This document shows, piece by piece, positions 1 to 8,524 of a stretch of DNA of 32,779 nucleotides. The stretch comes from Bacteroidia bacterium. GTDB taxonomy: Bacteria; Bacteroidota; Bacteroidia; UBA4408. The notes below the pieces were generated by a model. That model had not been told where the DNA came from and searched no databases. It saw nothing but the letters and a program-made list of their open reading frames with translations. Both the position numbers and the translations under genes were made by a program. The DNA lies in assembly GCA_014376525.1 (NCBI GenBank), contig JACMRI010000005.1:1-32779 (forward strand), in the 5' to 3' direction. The first letter of the stretch is position 1. Each line of letters begins with the position of its first letter.

Positions 1-489
1 GCAGGCCCACACGATATACTGAATAGCCCCGATGGTACTAAACTATTTGTAACGTGCCAAAACACTAACGAAATAGCAGTGTACGAAACAGGTACGTTGC
101 GATTTATAAAATCAATTACCACTAAAAAATTTCCACAAGAACTAGCTATAAGTGTTAAGAAAAATTTGTTGTTAGTAACCTGTATGGAAGAAGAATCATT
201 TTTGCCACAAGCCAAAGGTTGCGTACAAGTTATAGACCTTAATACACTAAAAATTACTGCTACCATAGCTTGTAGCATACAACCACATGGCATAGCAGTG
301 GACGAAATAAGCAACTTAGCTTATGTAACTAATCGTAATATTGATGCTAAGGGTGTAGCACCGCATCATGTATCGTATTGTGGTGGTAAAAATGGAAACC
401 TGAGTGTTATAGATTTAAACACACTTACAAAGAGTGAAAAAAATACCGAACTATCAGTAGATCCTTATTTTGTAGCCGTTAAATATTAA
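1..489 (+). CDS. YncE-like beta-propeller protein, 3' end only
   Basis: The reading frame is open from the first base of the window and ends at TAA 487-489, so the 5' part lies outside. The visible 162 residues contain repeated propeller blades: near the start 'SPDGTKLFVTCQNTNEIAVYE', then 'VQVIDLNTLKITATI' followed by 'PHGIAVDEISNLAYVTNR', and finally 'LSVIDLNTL'. This alternation of a 'VIDLNTL' strand with a 'P-x-G-I-A-V' strand is typical of YncE/lactonase-type seven-bladed beta-propellers, which are usually exported in Bacteroidota. A GTG at 79 is only an internal codon. The substrate cannot be told from the sequence. The next gene starts 44 bases downstream and may be co-transcribed. Confidence 0.75.
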   Translation, partial: AGPHDILNSPDGTKLFVTCQNTNEIAVYETGTLRFIKSITTKKFPQELAISVKKNLLLVTCMEEESFLPQAKGCVQVIDLNTLKITATIACSIQPHGIAVDEISNLAYVTNRNIDAKGVAPHHVSYCGGKNGNLSVIDLNTLTKSEKNTELSVDPYFVAVKY

Positions 490-533
490 ATTAATTAGTA
501 GCAATAACTTTAAAACAGAACTTCAATTTTCGT

Positions 534-3518
534 ATGAATAGAATATACAAACTAATTGTCACACTTGCGCTAAGCCTTACCGCAGTAAGCACTTACGCAC
601 AAGAAAATACTTTTCCAACTAACGGTGTAAACACGCAAGCCGATATTTATTACGCTTTTACACATGCCAAAATATACATTGACCCTACCACAATTGTAAC
701 CGATGCAACCTTGCTTATACGAAACGGTGTGGTAGAGCAAGTAGGCACTAACATGGCATTACCAACCAATACAGTTATAATTAATTGTACTGATAAATGG
801 ATATATCCATCGTTTATTGATGCCTTTGCTCCCAATATTGGTATAGCCGAAAATAAGTTTAAAGGCAGTGATGACACACAATATGAAAGTAACAAAAAAG
901 GTGCATACTATTGGAACGAAACCATACAACCCGAATATAATGCGGCGGAAAATTATAGCTATGTAGATGCGCAAGCAGACGAATTACGCAAGCTAGGCTT
1001 TGGCACTATTAATACATTTAATGCTAACGGAATAGTGCGTGGCACAAGCGTAGTAACCACACTGGCACAAAACAAAGAGTATAAAACATTGGTAAAAGAA
1101 AATGCTACTATGCAATTATCGTTTAACAAAGGTGTATCAAGGCAAGAGTATCCAACATCGCTTATGGGTAGTATAGCCTTACTGCGCCAAGCCTTGTACG
1201 ATGCACAATGGTATAAAAATGAAACAAATAAAAAAGAAACAAACCTATCATTACAAGCGTTAAACTACCATTGGAATATACCGTTTGTATTTGATGCCTC
1301 TGACAAACAAAACATTGTACGTGCTAATACCATAGCCAAAGAATTTAATAAACAATTTATAATAAAAGCCACAGGCGATGAATACCAACGCATACAAGAT
1401 ATTAAAGCACTTAACACACAACTTATAGCTACTGTACACTTACCTACTGCGTACGATGTAGAAGACGCTGCCGATGCCGAAAACGTAAGCCTTAGCGAAC
1501 TTAAACACTGGGAACTTGCGGTTACTAACTTAGCTACACTTGAAAAAAATGAAATTGTATTTGCCCTGTCTACCCAAGGGTTAAAAGAAAAAAAAGAATT
1601 TTGGAATAACTTACGCAAGTACATTGCTTATGGCCTAACCGAAACCACTGCGCTAAAAGCTTTGCTAACCGTGCCTGCCGAACAATTGCAAATAAGCAAC
1701 AAAGTAGGTAGCCTAAACATAGGCCGTATAGCTAATTTTATTATTACCAACGGAAATATATTTAATGCTAAAACTGTAATTTTAAACAACTACACGCAAG
1801 GCGAAGCACACAGCTATAAAGCGTTGCAAACCATTGAAACACGTGGTAAGTATGTAATGGACTACGATAGCAAAATACAATTTATACTATCAGGTACTGC
1901 CGATAGTCCTAAAATAAAACTAACCAACGACACTAGTAACTATAAAGCTATTTATAAAATAGAGCGTTCGTTAATAACACTTAACTACGATGTGCCAACA
2001 GCAGGAACAATACGTTTAACAGGTGTTACAAGCCCAGATGGTGCAACACTAAATGGTTATGGTTATAATGAAAATGGCAAACAAATAACTTGGAAAGCTA
2101 CACGCACACAAGCCTATCAAGATACCGTAAAGGTAAAATCGGATACAGTAAAGGTGCTTGAACTGGGGCATGTAACCTATCCTATGATGGCATACGGATT
2201 TGATACTTTACCAAAAACCAAAACCTATCATATAAAAAATGCTACTATATGGACTAATGAAAGTGAGGGTATTGTAACTAACACAGACGTAATTTTACAA
2301 AACGGAAAAATAAAAGCAATAGGTAAAAACATAGTTACTCCACAAGGCGCAGATACTATAAATGCAACAGGAATGCACCTTACGGCAGGTATTATTGATG
2401 AGCATTCGCACATTGCAGTAAGCGGTGGAGTTAATGAAGGCGCACAAGCCGTAACAGCCGAAGTAAGTATTGCCGATGTAGTAAATGCCGATGATATAAA
2501 TATTTATCGGCAACTATCGGGCGGTGTAGTGGCTTCGCAGTTGTTGCACGGATCGGCAAACGTAATAGGCGGACAATCTGCAATTATAAAATTACGTTGG
2601 GGAGCAAGTGCGGAACAACTTAAAATAGCAGGTGCTGATAAGTTTATAAAATGCGCATTGGGCGAAAATGTAAAGCAAAGTAATTGGGGCGATAAATTCA
2701 CAAAGCGTTTTCCGCAAACGCGCATGGGAGTTGAGCAAACGTTTATTGACGCTTTTACACGTGCTAAAGAATATGAACGCAAAAAAACACAATCAAACTA
2801 TCGCAAAGATTTGGAATGTGAGGTGTTATTAGAGATTGTAAATAAACAACGATTTATTACTTGCCACAGCTATTTGCAAAGCGAAGTAAATATGCTTATG
2901 CACGTGGCAGATAGTTTTGGATTTAAAATAAATACATTTACACACATACTAGAAGGTTATAAAATAGCTGATAAACTAAAAGCACACGGTGCAAATGCAA
3001 GTACGTTTAGCGATTGGTGGGCATATAAAATGGAGGTACAAGATGCCATACCATACAATGGTGCGTTACTTCACAAAATGGGAGTAAATACAAGTTTTAA
3101 TAGTGACGATGCAGAAATGGCACGCCGACTGAACCAAGAAGCTGGAAAGGCTGTAAAATATGGTAATGTAAGCGAAGAAGAAGCTTTAAAATTTGTTACA
3201 CTTAATCCAGCAAAAATGTTGCACTTAGATGCTAAAATGGGAAGTATAAAAATAGGTAAAGATGCCGATGTAGTGCTATGGAACACCAACCCATTGAGCG
3301 TGTATGCGCGAGCGCAAAAAACATTTGTAGATGGTATACTTTGTTATGATATTACTAAAGATGCTCAATTACGTAGTGATATAGCCTATGAACGCAATAG
3401 AATAATACAAAAATTAATTACACTTAAAAACAGTGGTACACCAGTAATAAAAACAATGCCTAAAAAACAATTGTTGTACGACTGCGAAAGTATAGAACAA
3501 GATTATATTGCTAAATAA
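534..3518 (+). CDS. Exported tandem amidohydrolase-superfamily protein
   Basis: This 994-residue protein has a signal peptide (residues 1-22, ending TYAQ) and appears to hold two amidohydrolase-like halves. Residues 36-440 resemble an amidohydrolase, but the position of the HxH metal motif reads YPSFIDAFAP (91-100), so that half is probably catalytically dead. Residues 555-994 look complete: the beta-sandwich start, AGIIDEHSH with H624 and H626, CHSYLQSE near 780, THILEGYK with H804, and NSDDAEMARRL near 857. The C-terminal 'NPAKML..GSIKIGKDADVVLW' closes the sandwich domain. The family hydrolyses amide or C-N bonds in imidazolonepropionase-, dipeptidase- or adenine deaminase-like enzymes; the substrate here is unknown. 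A related gene follows after 32 bases, so the two probably form an operon. Confidence 0.85.
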   Translation: MNRIYKLIVTLALSLTAVSTYAQENTFPTNGVNTQADIYYAFTHAKIYIDPTTIVTDATLLIRNGVVEQVGTNMALPTNTVIINCTDKWIYPSFIDAFAPNIGIAENKFKGSDDTQYESNKKGAYYWNETIQPEYNAAENYSYVDAQADELRKLGFGTINTFNANGIVRGTSVVTTLAQNKEYKTLVKENATMQLSFNKGVSRQEYPTSLMGSIALLRQALYDAQWYKNETNKKETNLSLQALNYHWNIPFVFDASDKQNIVRANTIAKEFNKQFIIKATGDEYQRIQDIKALNTQLIATVHLPTAYDVEDAADAENVSLSELKHWELAVTNLATLEKNEIVFALSTQGLKEKKEFWNNLRKYIAYGLTETTALKALLTVPAEQLQISNKVGSLNIGRIANFIITNGNIFNAKTVILNNYTQGEAHSYKALQTIETRGKYVMDYDSKIQFILSGTADSPKIKLTNDTSNYKAIYKIERSLITLNYDVPTAGTIRLTGVTSPDGATLNGYGYNENGKQITWKATRTQAYQDTVKVKSDTVKVLELGHVTYPMMAYGFDTLPKTKTYHIKNATIWTNESEGIVTNTDVILQNGKIKAIGKNIVTPQGADTINATGMHLTAGIIDEHSHIAVSGGVNEGAQAVTAEVSIADVVNADDINIYRQLSGGVVASQLLHGSANVIGGQSAIIKLRWGASAEQLKIAGADKFIKCALGENVKQSNWGDKFTKRFPQTRMGVEQTFIDAFTRAKEYERKKTQSNYRKDLECEVLLEIVNKQRFITCHSYLQSEVNMLMHVADSFGFKINTFTHILEGYKIADKLKAHGANASTFSDWWAYKMEVQDAIPYNGALLHKMGVNTSFNSDDAEMARRLNQEAGKAVKYGNVSEEEALKFVTLNPAKMLHLDAKMGSIKIGKDADVVLWNTNPLSVYARAQKTFVDGILCYDITKDAQLRSDIAYERNRIIQKLITLKNSGTPVIKTMPKKQLLYDCESIEQDYIAK

Positions 3519-3550
3519 AAAAACACATTCACACAATAAAACCAACTTAA

Positions 3551-4837
3551 ATGATGAAACAAATAACAATTTTATTTATAACATTATGTACACTACATGG
3601 TATAATAATAGCGCAAAACAAGCAAACAGTATATACACACGCAACGCTACATATAGGTAATAATCAAGTCATTACCAATGGTATATTGGCTATTAAAAAT
3701 GGAAAAATAAAAGCAGCATCAAGCACGTACACCCCACTTGCTACTGATAGTGTAATAGATGCTACTAACCAACATATTTACCCAGGTATAATTGCGCCGT
3801 ATATTACTTTAGGTTTAACCGAAGTTGATGCTGTACGCAGTACTATTGATTTTGCAGAAGCAGGAAGTATTAATCCGCATGTGCGAGCGCAAATAGCTTA
3901 TAATACAGATAGTAAAATAATACCTACCGTACGTAGCAACGGAGTGCTAATAGTGCAAAGCACACCACGTGGCGGATTAATAAGTGGGCAAAGTAGTGTA
4001 ATGAGTTTAAACGGGTGGAACTGGGAAGATGCCACCATAAAAGCTGATGACGGTGTACATATAAACTGGCCAAGCCTATTAGTAGCTAGCGGTTGGAGCG
4101 AATTAGGACCTACAGGTTGGGAGAAAAATAAAAATTACGAAACGCAATTACAAACACTAACGCAGTTTTTGTACGAAGCCAAAGCCTACAATAAAACAGC
4201 TACAACAACAATTAATAACCAAAAACTAAAAGCAATGAAAGAAGTGTTTGATGGTAATAAACGTGTGTATGTGTATGCTAATTCTGCCAAAGAAATAACC
4301 GAAGCAATTACTTTATTACTAAAATTAGAAGTAAAATATCCAGTAATAATAGGAGGTGCAGAAGCATATAAAGTACCCGAATTATTTACTAAAAATAATA
4401 TACCCATTATCATAGGGCGCACGCACGCATTGCCCTACAAAGAAGATGCAGACATATATGCAAACACAAAATTGGCTAATGAATTGAAAAACAAAAATAT
4501 ACTCTTTGCCATAAGTGATGAGGGAGACATGGAAGCTATGCAGGCACGCAACCTACCATTTCAGGCAGGTACAACGGTTGCATTTGGTTTAACTACTGAA
4601 GAGGCATTACAAGCCGTAACATTAAATACAGCCAAAATAATGGGTATTGATGCAAATTATGGCTCGTTGGAAATAGGTAAAAACGCTACTTTTTTTATAA
4701 GTACAGGCGATGCTTTAGATGCTAAAAGCAATAACGTAACTACTGCATATACCAATGGTTTGGTGGTTGATTTAAACAATCATCAAAAGGAATTGTATGG
4801 TAAATACGCAACTAAATTTGGACTAAAAAAACAATAG
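3551..4837 (+). CDS. Exported amidohydrolase-like protein, degenerate metal site
   Basis: This 428-residue protein has an N-terminal signal peptide (residues 1-21, ending IIAQ). It has the amidohydrolase composite fold: an N-terminal sandwich (ATLHIGNNQVITNGILAIKNG) and the C-terminal 'TTEEALQAVTLNTAKIMGID..GSLEIGKNATFFI'. Where active members read PGLIDxHxH it has PGIIAPYITLGL (78-89), with no histidine pair, so ordinary binuclear metal catalysis looks unlikely. It resembles the degenerate N-terminal half of the preceding gene and may be its structural partner. The tandem ATG ATG at 3551 leaves the exact start ambiguous by one codon. The stop is followed within 30 bases by the repeat that flanks the ATPase unit. 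Confidence 0.8.
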   Translation: MMKQITILFITLCTLHGIIIAQNKQTVYTHATLHIGNNQVITNGILAIKNGKIKAASSTYTPLATDSVIDATNQHIYPGIIAPYITLGLTEVDAVRSTIDFAEAGSINPHVRAQIAYNTDSKIIPTVRSNGVLIVQSTPRGGLISGQSSVMSLNGWNWEDATIKADDGVHINWPSLLVASGWSELGPTGWEKNKNYETQLQTLTQFLYEAKAYNKTATTTINNQKLKAMKEVFDGNKRVYVYANSAKEITEAITLLLKLEVKYPVIIGGAEAYKVPELFTKNNIPIIIGRTHALPYKEDADIYANTKLANELKNKNILFAISDEGDMEAMQARNLPFQAGTTVAFGLTTEEALQAVTLNTAKIMGIDANYGSLEIGKNATFFISTGDALDAKSNNVTTAYTNGLVVDLNNHQKELYGKYATKFGLKKQ

Positions 4838-4865
4838 CTTGCCTTACATATTTTTTTACCTTTGA

Positions 4866-4903
4866 GTATATTACCAAATGGTATATTACCAAAAGGTATA
4901 ATG
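4866..4903. repeat. 15-bp tandem iterons, left flank of the ATPase unit
   Basis: Two and a half copies of a 15-bp unit lie head to tail: GTATATTACCAAATG (4866-4880), GTATATTACCAAAAG (4881-4895) and the partial GTATAATG (4896-4903). The last 24 bases (4880-4903) recur exactly at 6095-6118 on the other side of the ATPase gene. The array ends 10 bases before the ATPase start codon, so it may also be an operator or promoter region for it. Confidence 0.85.
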
Positions 4904-4913
4904 GAAAATAACA

Positions 4914-6062
4914 ATGAAAGACTCCCCATTTATATACGGTACTACAGTAAGTGTACACGCATTTACCAACAGAGAAGTAGAAACACAAAAACTACAAAGC
5001 AACTTACTTAATGGTATTAATACCATGCTTATATCGCCACGCAGATGGGGTAAATCATCGTTGGTAGAAAAAGTAATACACAATATTAATAGAAAAGACA
5101 AGAAAACTAAAACCGTTATTATTGATTTGTTTTCAGTCAGTAGCGAAGACGAATTTTTAGAATTATTTGCACGAGAGGTTATAAAAGCATCATCGAGCAA
5201 GTGGCAGGAATGGATGAGCAGTGGCAAAGATTTTTTTAGTAAACTAATGCCAAAATTAAGTTTGGGAATAGACCCTAATACCGATTTTAGTTTGAGTTTT
5301 GATTATGCCGATTTAAAGAAAAATAAAGACGAGGTAATGAACCTGCCTGAAACTATTGCCAAACAAAAAGGGATAAAGTTTATTATTTGTTTGGACGAAT
5401 TTCAAAATTTAGCTTTGTTTAACGACTACGTTAATTTTGAAAAAAAATTACGTGCGTGTTGGCAACGCCACAAGTCTGTAACGTATTGCTTGTATGGTAG
5501 TAAACGCCATATGATGACGGATATATTTAATAATTCGGCAAAGCCATTTTATAGGTTTGGAGATATTATGTTATTGAATAAAATAGAACACAAAAAATGG
5601 GTAAGATTTATAACCGAAAGTTTTGAAAAAACTGATAAAAAAATAGATGCCAAAATAGCCGAAATAATACCGCAAGTAATGAAAAACCACTCGTGGTACG
5701 TGCAACAGTTGGCGCACTACACTTGGAATATTACCCACAAAAAAGCAACATTACAAGATGTAGAAAACGCTTTAAAAGAACTCATACAAGCTAACACACC
5801 ATTGTATCAAAAAGAAATAGAAACAATAAGTGTAACACAACTTAATTTATTAAAAGCAGTAGCTAAAGGCGAAGTACAACTAATGAGTACCGCAGTAATG
5901 CTAGGCTACAAGCTAGGTACACCCAACAACGTAAGTAAAAATAAAGCCATACTTATTAATAATGATGTAATACACGAGATAAATAATGTATACGAATTTT
6001 TAGACCCAGCTTTTGAACTTTGGTTTAAAAAACAATATTTTAACAGTCCTTATTTAAGTTAA
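4914..6062 (+). CDS. AAA ATPase, archaeal-type ATPase family (COG1672-like)
   Basis: This 382-residue protein begins FIYGTTVSVHAFTNRE, the usual opening of the Bacteroidota ATPases related to PF01637. The P-loop is SPRRWGKSS (41-49), the Walker B is CLDEFQ (159-164), and a sensor-like strand reads TYCLYGSKRHMM (190-201). The C-terminal 110 residues look like a winged-helix module (SVTQLNLLKAVAKGE.., ending YEFLDPAFELWFKKQYF). There is no signal peptide or membrane segment. ATG 4914 is chosen because an upstream ATG (4901) is out of frame and lies in the repeat. The gene sits alone between 15-bp iterons and a perfect palindrome that share 24 identical bases, between unrelated genes. Members of this family are highly multiplied in some genomes, but their role is not settled; I do not assign a function beyond ATPase. 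Confidence 0.85.
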   Translation: MKDSPFIYGTTVSVHAFTNREVETQKLQSNLLNGINTMLISPRRWGKSSLVEKVIHNINRKDKKTKTVIIDLFSVSSEDEFLELFAREVIKASSSKWQEWMSSGKDFFSKLMPKLSLGIDPNTDFSLSFDYADLKKNKDEVMNLPETIAKQKGIKFIICLDEFQNLALFNDYVNFEKKLRACWQRHKSVTYCLYGSKRHMMTDIFNNSAKPFYRFGDIMLLNKIEHKKWVRFITESFEKTDKKIDAKIAEIIPQVMKNHSWYVQQLAHYTWNITHKKATLQDVENALKELIQANTPLYQKEIETISVTQLNLLKAVAKGEVQLMSTAVMLGYKLGTPNNVSKNKAILINNDVIHEINNVYEFLDPAFELWFKKQYFNSPYLS

Positions 6063-6081
6063 ATTTAACTCTTAAAATTTT

Positions 6082-6118
6082 CATTATACCTTTTGGTATA
6101 TTACCAAAAGGTATAATG
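6082..6118. repeat. Perfect 17-bp inverted repeat, right flank of the ATPase unit
   Basis: CATTATACCTTTTGGTA (6082-6098) and its exact reverse complement (6102-6118) are separated by TAT. The right-hand 24 bases (6095-6118) are identical to 4880-4903. It lacks the GC-rich stem and T-run of an intrinsic terminator. It lies 19 bases after the ATPase stop and 26 bases before the permease start, so it could be an element end, a binding site, or both. Confidence 0.9.
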
Positions 6119-6144
6119 AAAATAAAACAATAAAAATAAATACT

Positions 6145-7371
6145 TTGTTACTAGAAAACACCAACATAGCAGTACAAGCTATTCGTAGTCAAAAAACACG
6201 CACTGCAATAACAGCACTTATTATAGGTATAGGATTAATGGCATTGGTGGGAATACTATCTGCAATAGATGCTATAAAGCAAAGTATAGCTAATAATTTT
6301 GCAGCAATGGGAGCTAACACTTTTACAATACGCAACAGAGGTATTAATATTGGTGGGCAACATAATGTGGTACACAAAAAAGATATTTCGTTTGCCGAAG
6401 CAATGTTATTTTGTAATAAATTTAACTTTCCGCAGGCGCAATCCTCTATAAGCTATGCTGCAAAATTTGATGCTACTTTAAAATATCTAAATCAAAAAAC
6501 AAATCCCAATATACGTGTATTTGGAGTAAACGAAAATTATTTTGCAACATCGGGTTTAACAATTGAATACGGTAGAGGCTTTACTGCTACTGAGATAAAC
6601 GGAGGCTATCCACTAATAGTAATAGGTAGTGGTATTGCTAGCAAACTATTTGGTAACAGCATAAAAGCAATAACTCAAACGGTTAACGTAGGTAGCTATC
6701 GTTACAAGGTAGTAGGCGTATTGCAAAGCAAAGGCTCCGGCATGGGCTTTAGCACCGATAATAGCGTGTATATAAGCATTTACAATGCTCGCCAATACTA
6801 CAATAAAGGTACAGTAAGTTATACTATAAGCGTAATGACACACAACATACAACAACTACCAGTTGCCATAAGCGAAGCCACGAGCGAGTTTAGACGCATA
6901 CGCAAAGTACCACTAAACAAAGAAAATAATTTTGACATAATTAAAAGCGATAGCCTAGCATCAAAGTTAATGGAAAACATAAGTTTTGTAACATTAGCAG
7001 CTACTGTAATAGGTTTTATAACTTTGCTTGGCGCAAGTATTTCTTTAATGAATATTATGTTGGTATCGGTTACGGAGCGCACACGAGAAATAGGTATTCG
7101 CAAAAGTGTGGGAGCAACACCACAAGTTATTAAAGCACAGTTTTTAACAGAAGCAATTTTAATATGTTTAATTGGGGGTATAGCAGGTATAGCATTGGGA
7201 GTAATAATAGGTAATGCGGTATCGTTGGTAATAGGTGGTAGTTTTATAATACCATGGGTGTGGATAAGTGTAGGCTTATTTTTATGCGTGGTAGTAGGCG
7301 TTACAGCAGGTTATTATCCAGCGGCAAAAGCATCCAAATTAGACCCTGTAGAGGCATTGCGCTATGAATAA
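6145..7371 (+). CDS. MacB/FtsX-family ABC transporter permease
   Basis: This is a 408-residue inner-membrane permease with four membrane segments: one near residues 18-41, then three in the C-terminal FtsX domain (about 274-305, 330-360 and 365-390). The large extracytoplasmic loop between the first two is a MacB-type core domain. The coupling motif TERTREIGIRKSVGA (near 310-324) and the end ASKLDPVEALRYE are diagnostic for this family, which works with a LolD/MacB ATPase in lipoprotein or peptide export. No such ATPase is in the window; the upstream ATPase is not an ABC protein. The start is TTG 6145 (reading LLENTNIAVQAIRSQKTRT, as homologues begin); no in-frame ATG lies between it and the palindrome. 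The length is normal for the family. Confidence 0.88.
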   Translation: MLLENTNIAVQAIRSQKTRTAITALIIGIGLMALVGILSAIDAIKQSIANNFAAMGANTFTIRNRGINIGGQHNVVHKKDISFAEAMLFCNKFNFPQAQSSISYAAKFDATLKYLNQKTNPNIRVFGVNENYFATSGLTIEYGRGFTATEINGGYPLIVIGSGIASKLFGNSIKAITQTVNVGSYRYKVVGVLQSKGSGMGFSTDNSVYISIYNARQYYNKGTVSYTISVMTHNIQQLPVAISEATSEFRRIRKVPLNKENNFDIIKSDSLASKLMENISFVTLAATVIGFITLLGASISLMNIMLVSVTERTREIGIRKSVGATPQVIKAQFLTEAILICLIGGIAGIALGVIIGNAVSLVIGGSFIIPWVWISVGLFLCVVVGVTAGYYPAAKASKLDPVEALRYE

Positions 7372-7417
7372 TTTTATAGCTATTATTGTAAAATAAAAAA
7401 AAATCCACCAACACCTC

Positions 7418-8416
7418 ATGACCACAGTAGCGGTATGTATTCTTAATTATAACGGCGCAGGTATATTGCCCACATTTTTACAATCGGTAATTGCATATAG
7501 TGCAGGGTACACAGTATATGTAATAGATAATGCTAGTACAGATACTAGTTTACACGTATTAGCTAATTACCCAAGTGTAAAAGTTATAAAAAACACAACA
7601 AATAAAGGCTTTGCAGGAGGTTATAACGAAGGCTTACAACATATCAATGAAGAAGTATATATACTTTTAAATAGTGATGTAGAGGTTACTCCTAATTGGA
7701 TTGCTCCAATTATTCATCTTATGGAAAATGATGACTCTATAGCAGCATGCCAACCCAAAATTAAAGATTACAAAAACAAAAAATACTATGAATATGCAGG
7801 CGCAGCTGGTGGTTTTATAGATGCGTATGGCTATCCGTATTGCAACGGGCGTACATTTAATAAAGTAGAAGAAGATACCAACCAATACGATACCAACTAC
7901 GAAATAACTTGGGCTTGCGGGGCTGCATTGTTTGTAAAACGAAGTGTATATTGGGAAGTAGAGGGATTAGACGAAGATTTTTTTGCACACCAGGAAGAAA
8001 TAGATTTATGTTTGCGTATTAAAAACTTGGGATATAAAATACAGTATTGTTATCAATCGCAAATATTTCATTTGGGTGGAGGCACATTAAATAAAAGCAA
8101 TCCACGCAAAACATTTTATAATTTTAGAAACAATTTATTCCTACTTACTAAAAATGATTACCGCTGGTATTGGTTTTTAATAATTGCGCTTCGCCTTGTG
8201 TTAGACGGTATTGCAGGAATTTTCTTTGCAATAAACGGTAACGTTAATGATTGTAAAGCAATTATAAAAGCACATTTTAATTACTATTTGTTTTTTGCAA
8301 AAATGATGCGTAAACGTAAATTATTAAAACAAAAAACTATAGCTAAACTCAGTACTCATTCGTTTCAAAACAATGCAATACCTTTACCATTTATGCAGTT
8401 AGATAAAATAGTATAA
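7418..8416 (+). CDS. Family 2 glycosyltransferase (rhamnosyltransferase-like)
   Basis: This 332-residue enzyme has a GT-A fold. The N-terminus AVCILNYNGAG and VIDNASTD (35-42) form the nucleotide-sugar site, NTTNKGFAGGYNEG (59-72) follows, and the DxD-type motif is NSDVEV (85-90). WACGAALFVKR and HQEEIDLCLR (191-200) supply the acceptor and catalytic-base region. A hydrophobic segment at about 250-272 suggests membrane association, as in WcaA/RfbF-like enzymes. It transfers a sugar to a lipid-linked or surface glycan; donor and acceptor cannot be read from the sequence. It is 46 bases downstream of the permease, likely in the same transcript. Confidence 0.9.
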   Translation: MTTVAVCILNYNGAGILPTFLQSVIAYSAGYTVYVIDNASTDTSLHVLANYPSVKVIKNTTNKGFAGGYNEGLQHINEEVYILLNSDVEVTPNWIAPIIHLMENDDSIAACQPKIKDYKNKKYYEYAGAAGGFIDAYGYPYCNGRTFNKVEEDTNQYDTNYEITWACGAALFVKRSVYWEVEGLDEDFFAHQEEIDLCLRIKNLGYKIQYCYQSQIFHLGGGTLNKSNPRKTFYNFRNNLFLLTKNDYRWYWFLIIALRLVLDGIAGIFFAINGNVNDCKAIIKAHFNYYLFFAKMMRKRKLLKQKTIAKLSTHSFQNNAIPLPFMQLDKIV

Positions 8417-8477
8417 TTACAAACAAAAGGGACATTTGTTTGTTGAAAAAAAAGTAGTTAAACACTGTGCAAATCAT

Positions 8478-8485
8478 TACTTTCG
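8478..8485 (+). promoter_or_regulatory. Possible Bacteroidota -7 promoter element
   Basis: TACTTTCG matches the Bacteroidota -7 consensus TAnnTTTG with one mismatch and lies 39 bases before the start of the TPR gene. I do not see a TTTG at the expected -33 spacing, so support is limited to this half-site. Confidence 0.3.
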
Positions 8486-8524
8486 CACTTAATTAATTAA
8501 TTAATAAATTCAAAACTAAAATAA

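Noticed and set aside
6082-6118. Perfect palindrome considered as a transcription terminator of the ATPase gene
   Set aside because: The stem lacks a GC core and T-run, and the same sequence occurs upstream of the gene, so a terminator role does not explain it.
8420-8442. Inverted repeat CAAACAAA/TTTGTTTG with a 7-base loop after the glycosyltransferase gene, considered as a terminator
   Set aside because: The stem is AT-rich and is followed by TTGAAAA rather than a T-run, so it does not fit an intrinsic terminator; it could be chance.
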